Source: Desarmillaria ectypa (taxonomy: Eukaryota; Basidiomycota; Agaricomycetes; Agaricales; Physalacriaceae). From it: DNA of 64,000 nucleotides. Of the stretch, positions 45,130-56,921 are shown in pieces. Position 1 is the first letter of the stretch. Every line of letters starts with the position of its first letter. Both the position numbers and the translations under genes were made by a program. The notes below the pieces were generated by a model that searched no databases, was not told the DNA's origin, and worked only from the letters and a program-made list of their open reading frames with translations. Location: positions 1,240,001 to 1,304,000 of the forward strand of contig JAUDYN010000004.1 in assembly GCA_030407005.1 (NCBI GenBank), in the 5' to 3' direction.

Positions 45130-46118
45130 ATGAATCATGGTCAACTTGTTCCCATCCCTCACACAGGCTCAAGTACCCCCGTAGTCATGGCATACCCTCC
45201 CTACGACGTTCAATCAGTCTCTCGTCGGCAATCCATGTCCTACGGTACCCCGATGTATCAGCACCACCAGCTGCCCATGGATCAAGCGGTAGACGGCTGC
45301 CCTGTCATCATGCCACCGAAAGACGCTGACGTCCACGTTTAGTATCCACACCCTTCGTATGATATTTACGCGAATCCGCACGCCGTACCACACGCCGTAC
45401 CAATGTCGCGTCGCATGTCAAGTCATTGTGAGCGTCTCTTCCAGGTAATTTACCGTTTGCGTAGGTGTTGATCTTCATTTCAGCTGCCTACGACGATCAT
45501 GGCTACTATCGCGCTCATCACCAGAGACTGCCATCCAGCTACACTCCGCGCCCTGTTGTAGTCAGCATGCCCCGTCAGCGAAGGCATTCAACGGTTTCGT
45601 TCACAACCAGTGGGCGTAACAATATGGATGCGTACCATCGGTCGAGTTCCCTGCGAATCAAGTTTAAGCGAAAGGGTGCTTTCATGAACGGCGTCAGCTT
45701 GGCTGACGCTCAGTCCCGCAATATTCGGCTCTCGGGAAACGACTCATACCATGTGCGCGACCTGCACCCCGACAGGCGGGACAACATCTATCTGTTAATC
45801 AAGGCGAGTTCTATGTATGCCTCATTGTCCGATTTTATGTCTGATCTGAACTTTCAGTGGTCGGGATATCAAGCGCTCCAGTATGAAATCCCGCTGGAGT
45901 CGTACAACACCCGGGTAGACCTACAGACTTTGGCTCGTCGGGTCGCGCGGTCTTGTGTCCACTATTTCTCGGTAAAGAGGATCTCTCTTCTAGGTCCCCG
46001 CTGTCGCTGACTCGTATTTCAGACAAACAGGATTCCCGTGCCATGGGATCGTCTCGATCTGCACCACTTGGAAGAGACGTCGTACGGTGTCTGGCAGCCC
46101 ATGCTGGCTGTGCATTAA
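45130..46118 (+). CDS. Agaricomycete-specific hypothetical protein with conserved C-terminal domain
   Basis: Exons 45130-45288, 45343-45427, 45484-45803, 45858-45971 and 46023-46118 close in phase to 257 residues. The N-terminal half is low-complexity (Tyr/Pro/His/Ser) and looks disordered. From about residue 130 a folded domain begins: IKFKRKGAFMNGVSLADAQS, DLHPDRRDNIYLLIK, WSGYQALQYEIPL, LQTLARRVARSCVHYFS and IPVPWDRLDLHHLEETSYGV, ending WQPMLAVH. This is a conserved domain of mushroom-type fungi with no function known to me. Intron 1 (45289-45342) ends CTGACGTCCACGTTTAG. Intron 3 (45804-45857) appears to start with GC (GCGAGT); it is 54 nt and stop-free, so retention would add 18 residues. 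Confidence 0.7.
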
Positions 46119-46424
46119 TAATTGCGCAAGCTACTTGGCTTTTCATTTCTTCGAGCTTTGAACTTGATTCCAATGATTCGTTAATATCCCTTACTTAATC
46201 TTTTCATGATACGACCTCAAGCCTTACGGGCTACGACCTTCATACTTTTTTTCTGTCTTTTTCGTTGCATATTTACGTTAGAATAATCAATTGGAATCGT
46301 GACGTCTCATATCAACACTTGTACATTATCCTGGTTCCCATACGTAAATAGTCCTTTCATGATCATCATCTATTAATGTAATTATCAATACTTTACGAAG
46401 CCCATACCGAAGAGGAAGATCACC

Positions 46425-47672
46425 TCAGAATCGTAGAATGCCACGCTCATAGAGCAACGGAAATGCCTGCCTCACCCTACCTCGGACGCCTTCGTCCTCA
46501 CAGCCATCAGATGGTAAACACTCGTCACTGAGAATGACATCCCGAAGACGAAGAGTCGGCGAAAGAGCTGCGTCAAGCTGATTCCAACTGGAAAGTTCCA
46601 GAAGGCGTTGATCATAATCGCATTCATGCTCGGAGGCCCCAGACTTTTTATGAAAAGTCACTGTAATGCTCCGTAGAAAGCTGTCCGAGACTTGTCGAAA
46701 GTATGTCGCCCACCAGAGTGGTACTTCCGATGGGGCATACATACCATATGGTTTGGAGGACAAGGGAAAGGGCTGGAAATGTATATGGGGAAGAAGACCG
46801 AGTCGTATGGGGTGCAGGGTTGGCGTGAAGTCACCGCTGGTTCCTGTGGATAGTTAATATAAGAAAATAGACACCGGAGTTGATGGATCCATACGAAAAC
46901 TCTGAGTGTCCCAATGTAGCGCTAGGGTATCAAGGGAGAGGCTCCCTGCTATCTTGGACACGGCTAAAACTTCATCCCAAGATTCTACAAGAACCGATAA
47001 CTCTCGGAGAGCGGAAAAAGTGATCTCCCGAAGCGAGTCTAGTACGCGTAGACTCCCAAGGCATACCAATGAAAGGGACTCGACGGATGGTAAGCGAATC
47101 TTGGGTGAATCTGGGCTCCGATTTGATGAATCACGACTGACATAAATATTCCGGAGGTTAATGGTCTTGACGAGCGACCCTTGAAATAGGCCGAGAGCCC
47201 AAACGGAAGTGAATGTCTCCCGTATACCGTCCAATGTGGCGTGTACAAGATTTGGCATGCGGAATGCCTGGCGCAAAACATCTTCCATTCGAGCCACTTC
47301 ACGCCAAGGCATGGTATTGAAGTCAAACATGATGCTGTTTAGATTGGAAAGTTGGGGTAACAAGATAGACAACTGGTTGGAAGAAGATATGACCCATTGC
47401 TGGGATCGCCGTGTCGCCGTGTCAGCAATGTCGAGGTGTTTCGTGAAATTCGCGAGACGTGGTGAAGATGAGATGACCTGCTGGAATAGCAATAGCAGGC
47501 TCCGGTTCGTGAGACGGACATGTCGAAATAATGAACGCTGGCTGGCTGGTGTCCACGACTGGCGAACGACTGCGCAAGCTTGGAGAGTCTCTGGATCATC
47601 ACCAATGCTGTCGATGATATGATCGACGAGTTCCTGTGGAAGAATGCACATTACATCCATGACCATGGCCAT
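46425..47672 (-). CDS. F-box protein with LRR-like repeats
   Basis: The N-terminus MCILPQELVDHIIDSIGDDP, then QACAVVRQSWTPASQRSLFR, is an F-box in the style of basidiomycete F-box proteins: LPxELxDxIID and RxLF around residues 8-50. A Leu-rich, irregular-repeat region runs to about residue 266. F-box proteins bring substrates to SCF ubiquitin ligases. The first exon (47672 to about 46875) stops within 7 codons if not spliced. The second coding block (46763-46425) contains LWWATYFRQVSDSFLRSITV and ends ERGILRF; I could not make the intervening junction close in phase, so the C-terminal boundary is uncertain. Confidence 0.65.
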
Positions 47673-50095
47673 AGAAGCAATTGAGAACCTTTACGAGGAG
47701 AATAATGAGCCAGAGAGACCTAGTAATGCGAGACCACTCACGGAGATGCGCGGAAGGGATGAGACGATACTAGAAGAGCCAAACGAAGGGCCTATTTATG
47801 AGCGTCCCGTGGGTTTAAGCTTTACGTTTGAGTGTGGGGTGGACTGTCGGAAAGCTTGGTGCCGAAATAGCAATGCGACACTCCGAACAAGACCGTGCGG
47901 ATGGAGCGAGAGGAAGCACGATGAGGGACGAGCGTTGACTTGCATTAAGGATAGATCTGATTATAAAGTACTCCAGCTTGCCTTCTTCGTCGAAGCATAT
48001 ATTTCTCGGTGATTTCCTTTTAGTATTCCGCTAGCGATCGTCGTATATAGACGCCGGGTACCCACGACTGAGATATACACGAATGACGCTAGAAAAATAT
48101 TGGAATGGCGTGTTCCCCCATCAAAAAATGTCGAGGCCGAAGCACTTTGTGCGCCTGTCTTGAACGAACTAGTGCCAATTTGAAAATAAAAAATGTCATG
48201 ACATGTAAGAAAAAACGAGGAAGTCAGACCTTTGTGTTCGAATTCGGTGTCATATGGCCGAGGGATTCAAGACGGCAAAAAACCTCAATTATGCAGGAGA
48301 TATACCGGTGGTAGCATACATGTAATGGTGGTAGAAAGGAAACCGGCTGAAATGGGATATACTATTCCGGTGTTTATCCAGGTTGCCGGCACAACCTCAT
48401 CAATGATATCAATGGTACACGACCGTTTCGTCTGCCTCGACTGTGTCTTTTTTCTTCTTTTTAACGTTTAGAAATCTGTCTCCTGTCGCGCCCAGTCAAA
48501 ATACTGGCAACAGACGAGCGTTGCTACCCTATGGCGCGTCAGATGTTTTGATCTTGGGCGGACATTTCCAACTCTTTGACTGACGCGTTGACAGATTATG
48601 CTATGGTGAATTTCAACTTTCCCCCATGTTTCTATAAGTATGGAAAGAACTCTGGCCAGCTTTATCAAATCCTTACTGCTACACCCTGCGCCCCTGCGCC
48701 ATCCGTATCGTATCTCCATCCCGAGCCTCGCGGTTTACACCAACGGAGACACCTTCAATAAAGGTCTGTAATCCTGGCGCCCTACGGCGTTGAATGTCCC
48801 AGAACTCCGATCCTATTGCGGTGTTCTAGCCTCCGCTCAAGGATGGTAAGTAACATTTCTTATTGCGGCTTTTTGCCTCTTCCTTAGGGAACAGTTCGCT
48901 TTCTTCTCCAAGCCTTGAACGATGAGCACTTTGGCCGACGTTTCGCTCGTTCCTTGAGAACTTTGATCGTTTCTTGGTCACGACGATGGAAGTCTCACGA
49001 TTTCGAGGGCAGGTATGACCCCGCCTTGCTGCCGCAAGGTCCATACACTCAAACCGAACGAGGTCCCATATAATAGACCCTTGAAGACTCCTTCGGATGC
49101 CCTGATAATTTTCTGATGTTCTTGGTAGCGCTAATCGTCGCTTGGGATTTTTTTCCTGCACCAAAACAAGTCGCAGGTTTACGGTCCACAAGACCTCGGG
49201 CCCGAAAGGTCCGGTGTCTCGACTCTCCCTTGCCCGACCAGCATCTCACCGTTTACGTACAACACACTGAGGTGTGCACCCTCTTTCAGCCTTTCAGCTA
49301 TAAACTCTCTTGATATCACATTGCTGAAAATAATACCATCCCTCCTCAGTATATTCGGTGAGTTGCCTTGCTGCTTTGTACCGATACAATGATCAATCAG
49401 CCTAACGTCATGATTGCAGGTACCCACAGAACTTCTGATAAACACCACGATGAGTTGGAATTGGGACCTAGCAGTGTGTACATGCTTGCACAGTTGATTA
49501 CCGAATGAATATAGTGACCGACGCATGCGACTCCAGGTCCAAGTACCACGCGACCGACGCTCTCGCACTCTATCTGACTTATGGAGGGTATTTGCGAGGT
49601 GAGTCCTCCGTCTTTCCCGAGTTTCCGCCCTTTCGCCTTACTCGTAAGGAATGGAGGCCAGAATCTATCTGGAACAGCACTTAATTGATGGGATCCGGAT
49701 TCCTTCGTGGTCTGTCGCCATCGTGATACATTTTCATAGGCTCACATCGGACTTGGTGTTTGAGGATCATGGGTTATCCCTTTCAATTCCTCTTTTCGTA
49801 TACTAAAAAAACTAACTTGCCTGTTGGTAGGTACCTTACACTAATTCCCATGTATGTGCTCCATCCATAATATCAACCGTGAAAGCCGTGATGTTTCGTG
49901 AAGTTTTTTAGCACCGAAAATCCCCAAATCGAAAGTCCTACAGAGTATTGTAGTATCAGCATTGAAAACGGAACCGAGGCGAAACCGAAACTAGCCTTCG
50001 CCCAACTGCTGCCCTAAGTCACTGGCTGGTGGAAATATCATCGGCTGGGTGGGTAATCAGCATCAAGGCATCAAGTTTGCAAGGATGGATTTTAC
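47673..50095. other. Gene-poor stretch
   Basis: About 2.4 kb without a gene I can support. Open frames of 60-130 codons occur on both strands (for example 49568-49179 minus), but none has a motif or plausible splice partners. Confidence 0.45.
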
Positions 50096-50500
50096 TCACA
50101 AGAGTGAGATCGTGATGTCCCCACGTATCTTCGCCTTGATCGTCATGTCTATCTCCAAGTGGAGCTCTATTCTCAGCTTCACCACTTTTGGCTTTCTAAC
50201 TCTTCTGCCTCCAGATCTTTCCGCACGGATTTCCTCACCGCCCCTTGAGATGGGCACCGGCGGTTCTTCGATCTCTTGCTCAGACTCAGACTGGTCGCTA
50301 TGCCCAGAGTCCGAGGAGGCTGTACTTGTTATAGAGATAGCCCGAACTGCATCAGCTCCGACAACACCCGCACGGCGCCGCCGTCGACGAAAACTTGAAG
50401 AAGAAGAAGACACTGATGAAGCGTCAGAATTATAGTCGTGATACTCAGGTGCAGGGGAAGGGTCGCGAGAAGGAAATTGGATAGTGGACGCCTGTGACAT
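50096..50500 (-). CDS. Small hypothetical protein with Ser- and Arg-runs
   Basis: Single-exon frame of 134 residues from MSQASTIQFPSRDPSPAPEY. It contains a Ser run, an RRRRRR block that looks like a nuclear-localisation signal, an acidic Ser/Glu patch (SDQSESEQEIEEPP) and a C-terminal alternating hydrophobic stretch VKLRIELHLEIDMTIKAKIR then GDITISLL, suggesting a beta strand or amphipathic segment. I recall similar small proteins from other mushrooms but no function. A serine/acidic arrangement suggests casein-kinase-type phosphorylation; that is inference. Confidence 0.6.
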   Translation of the reverse strand: MSQASTIQFPSRDPSPAPEYHDYNSDASSVSSSSSSFRRRRRRAGVVGADAVRAISITSTASSDSGHSDQSESEQEIEEPPVPISRGGEEIRAERSGGRRVRKPKVVKLRIELHLEIDMTIKAKIRGDITISLL

Positions 50501-51780
50501 GATCCTGGGGGGATTTTGACGTGGGTCCTGGGCCTTATAAACAGCCATTGAACGCCACGAGAGATCGGGGTTAAGTTCGCAGTAATTCGTGCGACATTTC
50601 GATCTTAACCGGCTGCCTGGGAGTCGTAACTTAACCAATTCGGGATGATTTTACCCCCAGAATCATCACGTTCCCGCTTGAATTTGAAGATGGTGCATGG
50701 AAATGGCAACTAAGGGACTGGAATCTTCGGGGAATCGAGTAATCCAGGCCTGAAGTATTACTAGACCCGTCTTTATATGGTTGCGAACTTACTGATTCGG
50801 GGTAGTGGTGACGGCAATCGAAGACATTCAAAAAACGGAATGTAATATTCTGTATTTATGATGTCGATTTGCGCTTTGGCGACTAGAGTTGACAATCTTG
50901 TTGGCGGGAATTATTGATTTTAATTGTTCTTCCTGTACTTCTTTGACCAGGTTCTGTAACATGAAGTTGACATAGGAAACATCGGGAAGTTTGATGCCTC
51001 GAGGCATTCGTTCCGATCAGCGTCGGGTCGAGTGGAACTGCGTTGGAAGGACCAGGAAGATGCTACATTTTCCGCGACGGTTCTCGTCGTCAGAGGATTG
51101 TCGGTGGCGACGGGCGCTGACAAAAAACCGCCGAAGCAACGGGCATTCTAAACCGCTTCACTCTCATTGGTCTTAACTGTATGACTGTCGTACATTGTGG
51201 ATGTTGCGGTACGGTTCCGCGGACCCACATACATTGGTTGATGACGATCAGTGACACCCTGCCAAACCCGTGCTACTGTCTTGGCCCTCCGCTATGCATT
51301 CCCCACCTCGTGGAGTAGCGTGGCGGATTGATAGATGATGGTGTCAGATTCACTGTGCTTGCGTCCTAGGATAATAAAGGTTGCGTACTGTGATGATGAT
51401 TAATCTTCTCTAGTAGATAGTAGTGTTAAGTATTGCTCGTCTATGATGATTGACGACCGGTGTAGTGTTGTTAATCAGGGTTCCGTAGCTTGTCCCGCGA
51501 GCTGGCAACGAGCATATTTCTGTGTAGTAGCAATCGGAAAGGGCAAGTCAATACCTGGGGAGTTGGCGTATTTTGTATTCTAGGCCACAGTCTTTAGGTA
51601 AATTACAGAAGTGTCGCAAATTCGAAGCTGGATAAGGTTTAGAGAACACATAAGGGAGGGTTCTTCTCTACTTTGTATGATGATTAGCCAAGGCATGGAT
51701 TAGGTTACGGGTCACCTAAATGTCCTCAAAATTCAGTCATGGAGATGAGATGTTCGAGGGACAAACCTTCCCACAGTTTA
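50501..51780. other. Intergenic, nothing recognised
   Basis: About 1.3 kb between the small hypothetical protein and the end of the ENT transporter. No supported gene, repeat or RNA found. Confidence 0.45.
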
Positions 51781-53414
51781 CTACGACGTAAATGGATTAC
51801 AGTGGCAGACGGCTCCCCTCACGGCGAAACTCATTATACTTCCAACCGCAAGCCCTAAAATCAGGCAGAAATTCGCCACCGTAGCTGCCACGTCTATATC
51901 TTCCCTCGTCCTCAATCTATGATTGTGCTCGAGAGACGGCGCAGACATCATGCACATACTTGATACATAGCCGTTTGAAAGAGCGAAAAGGAATAATATC
52001 AGCATAAAGATAAAGTCCGAATTTATTATTGGGGTATAAGCGGATGACGAAGGACGCTGGACGTTGCACAAGAGGAACAGAGGCACAAATAGAGTGCGGG
52101 CGAGAGACAATGTAAGAAGTCGTTTGGGGGACCAGGTCAGCAGTCGGGGGAAGGAGCAGACATATCGTCCACAAAGGTCGCCTACGCCAAAAACGAAAAA
52201 GTGGATAGAGCTAAAAAGAAGAGGATGCATGGAGGGATTTGTTGGTGCGACTGAGGTCGTTATGGGAGGGAAAACAGCCTAGTGCACAGTCAATAACATC
52301 CAAATGTCATGGTAATTTTACTTACGAGAGTGACAATGAAGACATAAGCAACTGCTACTTCATAAATCACATTTGCCTTTGCGATTCTGAATATTTTTCC
52401 ATTATCTTCTGATACGTCTTGACGTCCGCGAGATACGAGACCTTGCGCCTCCTCGCCATCTATTTCATCGGCATCCGTCTTGGCGCGTGCCTCTAGTGAG
52501 CCAGCAACGGTCTTGTAAACGGGCATGTTCGTTAACCAAACTTGAGCGCCGGCACTCGCAAGAAGGAACAATGTCGACAGGCCAAAGAACACACATGCAG
52601 ACCGTTCCTCTGCTTCTCCGTGGCCTCCAGTGGGCACACTTGATACCTTAACCTTCGAGTCTCCTCGGACAGAGGCAAGAGCGCTCAATACCTGCACACC
52701 GCTGACTACCACAGCAACACCAGCTTGTCCTGACATCATAGGCTGCACGGCGGTGGGACCAAAAAGTGACGCAACCGCTATACATGAAGTTTGCAGGTAT
52801 GAACCAAAGGCTGCTTGGGCCATGCCGTTGAGCAACACAAAGGCGAAGAAAAAGCCAGCAGTTGTGTGTACAAATGTGCTGAGTGTGAGGAGCAATGTGA
52901 GGACCGATAGGCACAATATCGACACAATAATTTGACGCGAAGGAGCATTCTGTTGATGCGATCAGGAGGCTATTCCTGCCGCCTTATAGATACACGCACC
53001 TTCTTGGACGTTGCTGTAGCATGAGCCAGGAAGATCGAGTTGGATGCAGTGAACGATGTGGAGAAGTATGAGCTGAATGTGAGCCTGATTGATGACGTCG
53101 ATAGTCTCGCCATGAAATAAGGCGTGGCAGTTATCATTACTACTCAGTCTCAGGTCAATCATTTACTCAGAAGTGCCTAGTAACGCACCGTTCCAAGGCA
53201 ACAGTACTGCGCAGCCTAGAATGAAAAATATCCAGCGCACCCGGGCATCCACATGTGTAAAATGAGGATGTGTTAACTCGTGTGTACCATCCGGGTCGCC
53301 TTCGTCCTCCATTTCAATGTCAGGCTCTGTTGGTAGTACAGGATGTGATGCTAGCGGTGCTTGAGGAATAGCATGGTAGAGCGCCTCTGGGCTCCGTGAG
53401 CGAAGAGAGGACAT
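51781..53414 (-). CDS. FUN26: Equilibrative nucleoside transporter (ENT/SLC29 family)
   Basis: Membrane carrier for nucleosides, in fungi often vacuolar. Exons 53414-53189, 53139-53000, 52949-52326 and 52278-51781 close in phase to 495 residues. After a soluble N-terminus (about 60 residues) comes the ENT hallmark in helix 1, GCAVLLPWNVMITATPYF; FSSYFSTSFTASNSIFLAHA, FVLLNGMAQAAFGSYLQTS and QPMMSGQAGVAVVVSGVQVL (helix 5 GQ motif) follow. A long acidic central loop (EARAKTDADEIDGEEAQG) separates the halves. FVFGVGDLCGRYVCS and ALSNGYVSSMCMMSAP are helix 8-10 motifs, and FCLILGLAVGSIMSF is the last helix. Eleven helices are expected. It is the only such gene here, and its neighbour uL24m is unrelated. 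Confidence 0.93.
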
Positions 53415-53628
53415 GGTGGTACGAAGGTAAGAGACAGTATCTGCGTATTCCTTTTCGGGCCGGCTGTAGGATACTGAAGGGAACCAATGACAGGTTGAGT
53501 GGTAAAACCTCTACACTGTTCTATTATGGATAGCAATATGTAAGAGTACCAGATACGATGTGAGCCTATTCAAGCATCCTTTGGTTCCGTCCAGAACAAT
53601 ATTTCTATTGAGGAACTGGAGATATCGC

Positions 53629-54889
53629 TCAGGCTTCGACTTCCTTCGGAACAATTTGGTTGACTGCATCCGACAAAACCATATCCGTCAGACGCTGCCT
53701 TATCTTTATGTCTTTCCTGGCCTTTCTCTTGGCCTTCCTCTCCTGCTTTAGGTTTGCGAACGACTGCCTCAATGCCACCTTCTCCTTCCTCTCAAGCTCC
53801 AAGCGCTCTTTCCACTTGAACGTCGCATCGGCCCTTGCTTGCACTTTCGTGCGGCCAAAGAGATGCTTCTGCTCCCTTTGTACCATCTCCGTGAGCAGAG
53901 TCTTCTTATATGCCTGATATGCTTTCCAGCGTTCGTGGCGTTTGGCAAACGAGTGGGGATTTGTGAGCTCTTTCTCCAAGTAGAGCTCCGCGGGGTGCTG
54001 AGTATCCCCATACCTCGCAGACAAACTGCTGTTGAACATTGCAAAGAGATACTCGCTTTCTGGTAGGGGCTGAGGAAGATAGGATCGATGGGAGGTGTTG
54101 AAAGGTGGGGGTTGATATGTCACTTTCATGACTTCGTCTTTTGGAGTGTCGTAGTATGGGCTCGCTAAACACAACCCCCCGAGTCAGGCGAATCACAATA
54201 TAGAGAGAAGGTTGCTCACGTTCAGCATATTTCGGCTCTTCTCGCACTGGCCACGGTATTGGAACTCTTTTCCCGCGAAGCTGAGGAACTGAAGGGGTCG
54301 TTTTTACTGCACAGCGATTCCAATGGAATCGTTTGAGATATGTGCTCCAGACTGGCTTAGAAGTCCCAATGCGCTGCGCAAATACTCTGAGTGATGTTGA
54401 ATACTGAATGCATCCGAATAAAGAAGTAACGTACCGACGCGTCTGTGCTTCTATTGAGCCTGGCTCTGGGGGGAATTCATAGTCGCCGACATATAGCTGA
54501 CATCTTGAGTAATGGTAATTTTTGCCTCGAGTTCCTCCTTCTTGCTACGAGAGCGGCTATGTCAGTACATGCAGGATATCGACGGGAGAACCAGGACTCA
54601 CGTCACCCTCAGTAGGCTTGAGAAACACCTGATTGCTTAGCTTGTTAATAGCATGGACAGAATGCAAGGTGTCGCTCCTGTCGCCACGTATACGAATCTG
54701 GTCGCCGGGCACAATGTTCCAATACTTGATTCTGTTGGCAGAGTGAACGACCTTGGCTTTTCGTTGGTCTGCTTCAGCAGCTTTGCGCTTCAGCCAGGCC
54801 CTGTCGACCTGAATCAAATGCCGAAAATTTGTCGTCCAAGGATTATTGGTCGTTGCTTTTATTACTTCCTGCCATCGAAGGCGGGGCAT
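53629..54889 (-). CDS. Mitochondrial large-subunit ribosomal protein uL24m
   Basis: Component of the mitochondrial 54S subunit (yeast Mrpl40 relative). The N-terminal exon (54889 onward) begins MPRLRWQEVIKATTNNPWTT and holds the KOW motif: KYWNIVPGDQIRIRGDRSDT, then HSVHAINKLSNQVFLKPTEG. Later exons give RGKRIPVPWPVREEPKYAE, VMKVTYQPPPFNTSHRSYLP and a highly basic, helical C-terminal extension (KEKVALRQSFANLKQERKAK and onwards) ending IVPKEVEA. Fungal uL24m proteins have such long extensions. Exact junctions between 54560 and 54230 are approximate. It is head-to-head with prephenate dehydrogenase. Confidence 0.88.
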
Positions 54890-55029
54890 AGCGAGGAAGG
54901 AAACGAACAGACGCGCGGGGAAAGGGAAAGGGCAAAATCGAAAGTTTGGCTTTGTCGTCCAAGAGGCTCCGGCATTTGCTATTTAAGAAATCCGGCCCTT
55001 CAACCGTATTCACACTGACACCTCTCAGG
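54890..55029. promoter_or_regulatory. Bidirectional promoter, uL24m / prephenate dehydrogenase
   Basis: Only 140 bp separate the two divergent ATGs, so the core promoters must share this gap. No TATA box is seen. CTCTCAGGATG just before 55030 could also be a splice acceptor, in which case the plus-strand gene starts earlier. Confidence 0.45.
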
Positions 55030-56758
55030 ATGCTATTCTCTTCGAGTGTCGATCCAGAGGATCCCATTGACCAGCAGCCCACCATAGGAATTATTGGTAT
55101 GGGACTCATGGGCTCAATGTATGCCAATAGGCTTTCGGCAGCCGGCTGGAAAAAGTTCGTCTCTTGATACGCTATATATACCACCATTCATTAATCTCTT
55201 GAACAGAATACATGTATGTGACCAACGAAAGAACTACGAATCTCTACAAGAAAGGTTTCTCGGTGCGTAGGATGGCACATTCGTCCAACAAAAACTGATA
55301 GTTCTCCAGACATTCCTGGAGTAACGGTTTATCAAGACGGACATGGCGTTTCGCGTTCATCCGACTTTATTATGTACTCTGTCGAAGCAGAGTTTGTTGA
55401 CCGTGTCGTCGCGGAGTATGGGCCTTGTGAGTTTGGGAAGAACCCCTACGTCTCGGACCGCCCAACCGAATCACCGCTGATGCAAGCAAATAGCAACGAA
55501 ACTAAACGCTATTGTTGCTGGACAAACCTCGGTAAAGGCCCCAGAAAAAGCAGCGTTTGAAAAGTACCTACCCGCCGACACGTCGATTGTGTCATGCCAT
55601 TCCCTACACGGCCCAACCGTAAATCCTGTCGGACAGCCCTTAGTGAGGACTGATTCCCTATGTTCCTGGTAAGTAAAACAACCATGTCTGACCCCATGTT
55701 AGGTTCTCATCAAGCACCGAGCCCCCGATTCCGATCTTTTGCTCGTCGAGAATATCCTTCGATGTTTTGGATCTCGTTATGTATATCTATCTTATGACGA
55801 ACATGATATCGTCACTGCGAATACGCAAGCTGTTACTCATATGGCATTTTTGAGGTAAGTTTAATTAGTACGTTGAGCTTGAAGCCTATGAACTCAGTAC
55901 GCCGACAGTATGGGAACAGCCTGGGCTTGCAGCGCTGCTTATCCTTGGGAGCAAGGACTTTATGTCGGCGGAATAGAGACCGTCAAGGTCAACCTCGCTC
56001 TTCGAATTTTCAGCAATGCCTGGCATGTCTACGCAGGGCTGGCCATCATGAATCCACAAGCCAGAGAACAGATAAACCAGTATGCTCAAAGTGCTACCGA
56101 GCTATTCAAGATGATGGTGGAGGCGGGTACGGCGGGTACGGATGGGGGCGAATCAGCCGCAGAACGAGAGAGAAAGCTCAGAGACAGGGTGGAGTGGGGC
56201 CGTAGAATCGTCTTTGGCGACGTAGGAAATGGCGAGGGCACGCAGAAGAAAAGACGACGGCCTATACTCCTCTCCGAAGCCTTGCTGGACCGCTTTAGCC
56301 TTGGCCGGATACCTGCTAGCGAAGACAGCGGATCAGGATCCAAAACTGGGTACCGACCTAACTCCCACCTTTCTCTGCTTGCCATGGTTGATTGCTGGGC
56401 TCATTTGAATATCAAACCTTTTCTCCATTTATTGCTCGCGGCAACACCTCTATTTAGGCTGTTTTTAGGCGTTGCGGAGCATTTATTCCTCTCTTCGTCC
56501 TTACTAGAGGCAGCCATTCATTCAGCTATCTATGACACATGGCACCGCTCTGATGACCTTGAATTCGTGGTCGCCGCACGGGGGTGGAGTCAGTGTGTCC
56601 GCTTTGGCAATTTTGAGGTTTATAGGCAGCGCTTTGATGAGACGAGACGATTTTTCGAAGGGAGATTTGCAGAAGCTGGTGTGCTGGGAAGTGAAATGAT
56701 TAAAACAGTCATGGAGAGCAAGGTCGAAGAAGACGAGAGCCTTAGCACTCTCACGTGA
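55030..56758 (+). CDS. TYR1: Prephenate dehydrogenase (tyrosine biosynthesis)
   Basis: Oxidises prephenate to 4-hydroxyphenylpyruvate, the committed tyrosine step. The N-terminal Rossmann motif TIGIIGMGLMGSMYANRLSA is followed, across short introns, by IHVCDQRKNYESLQERF, DIPGVTVYQDGHGVSRSSDF, STKLNAIVAGQTSVKAPEKA, SIVSCHSLHGPTVNPVGQPL (the conserved substrate histidine region), VLIKHRAPDSDLLLVENILR and HDIVTANTQAVTHMAFLSMG. The last exon (about 55910-56758) holds the C-terminal helical dimerisation domain: LYVGGIETVKVNLALRIFSN, YDTWHRSDDLEFVVAARGWS. Junctions checked by hand close in phase. It resembles the fungal NADP-type enzyme. A retroelement LTR lies 164 bp past the stop. Confidence 0.94.
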
Positions 56759-56921
56759 TATAGTATCGACTTTGGACTTCAATACTGAGTCCTACATCGA
56801 TTGTGCTCTGTACATCTTGCTATGAACTCTAACACTATGACGTCTGATATTGATTTGTGCACAGCTCTCCATTGCAGTCAGTCCAGTATTCTCTAAGCCT
56901 TTCCATGGTGCAGTTTGCCAA

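Noticed and set aside
45340..45342. In-frame TAG after DADVHV taken at first as a nonsense mutation
   Set aside because: The TAG is the end of a 54-nt intron (45289-45342, GTAGAC to CGTTTAG, branch-like CTGAC 12 nt before). Phases close on both sides, so the gene is intact.
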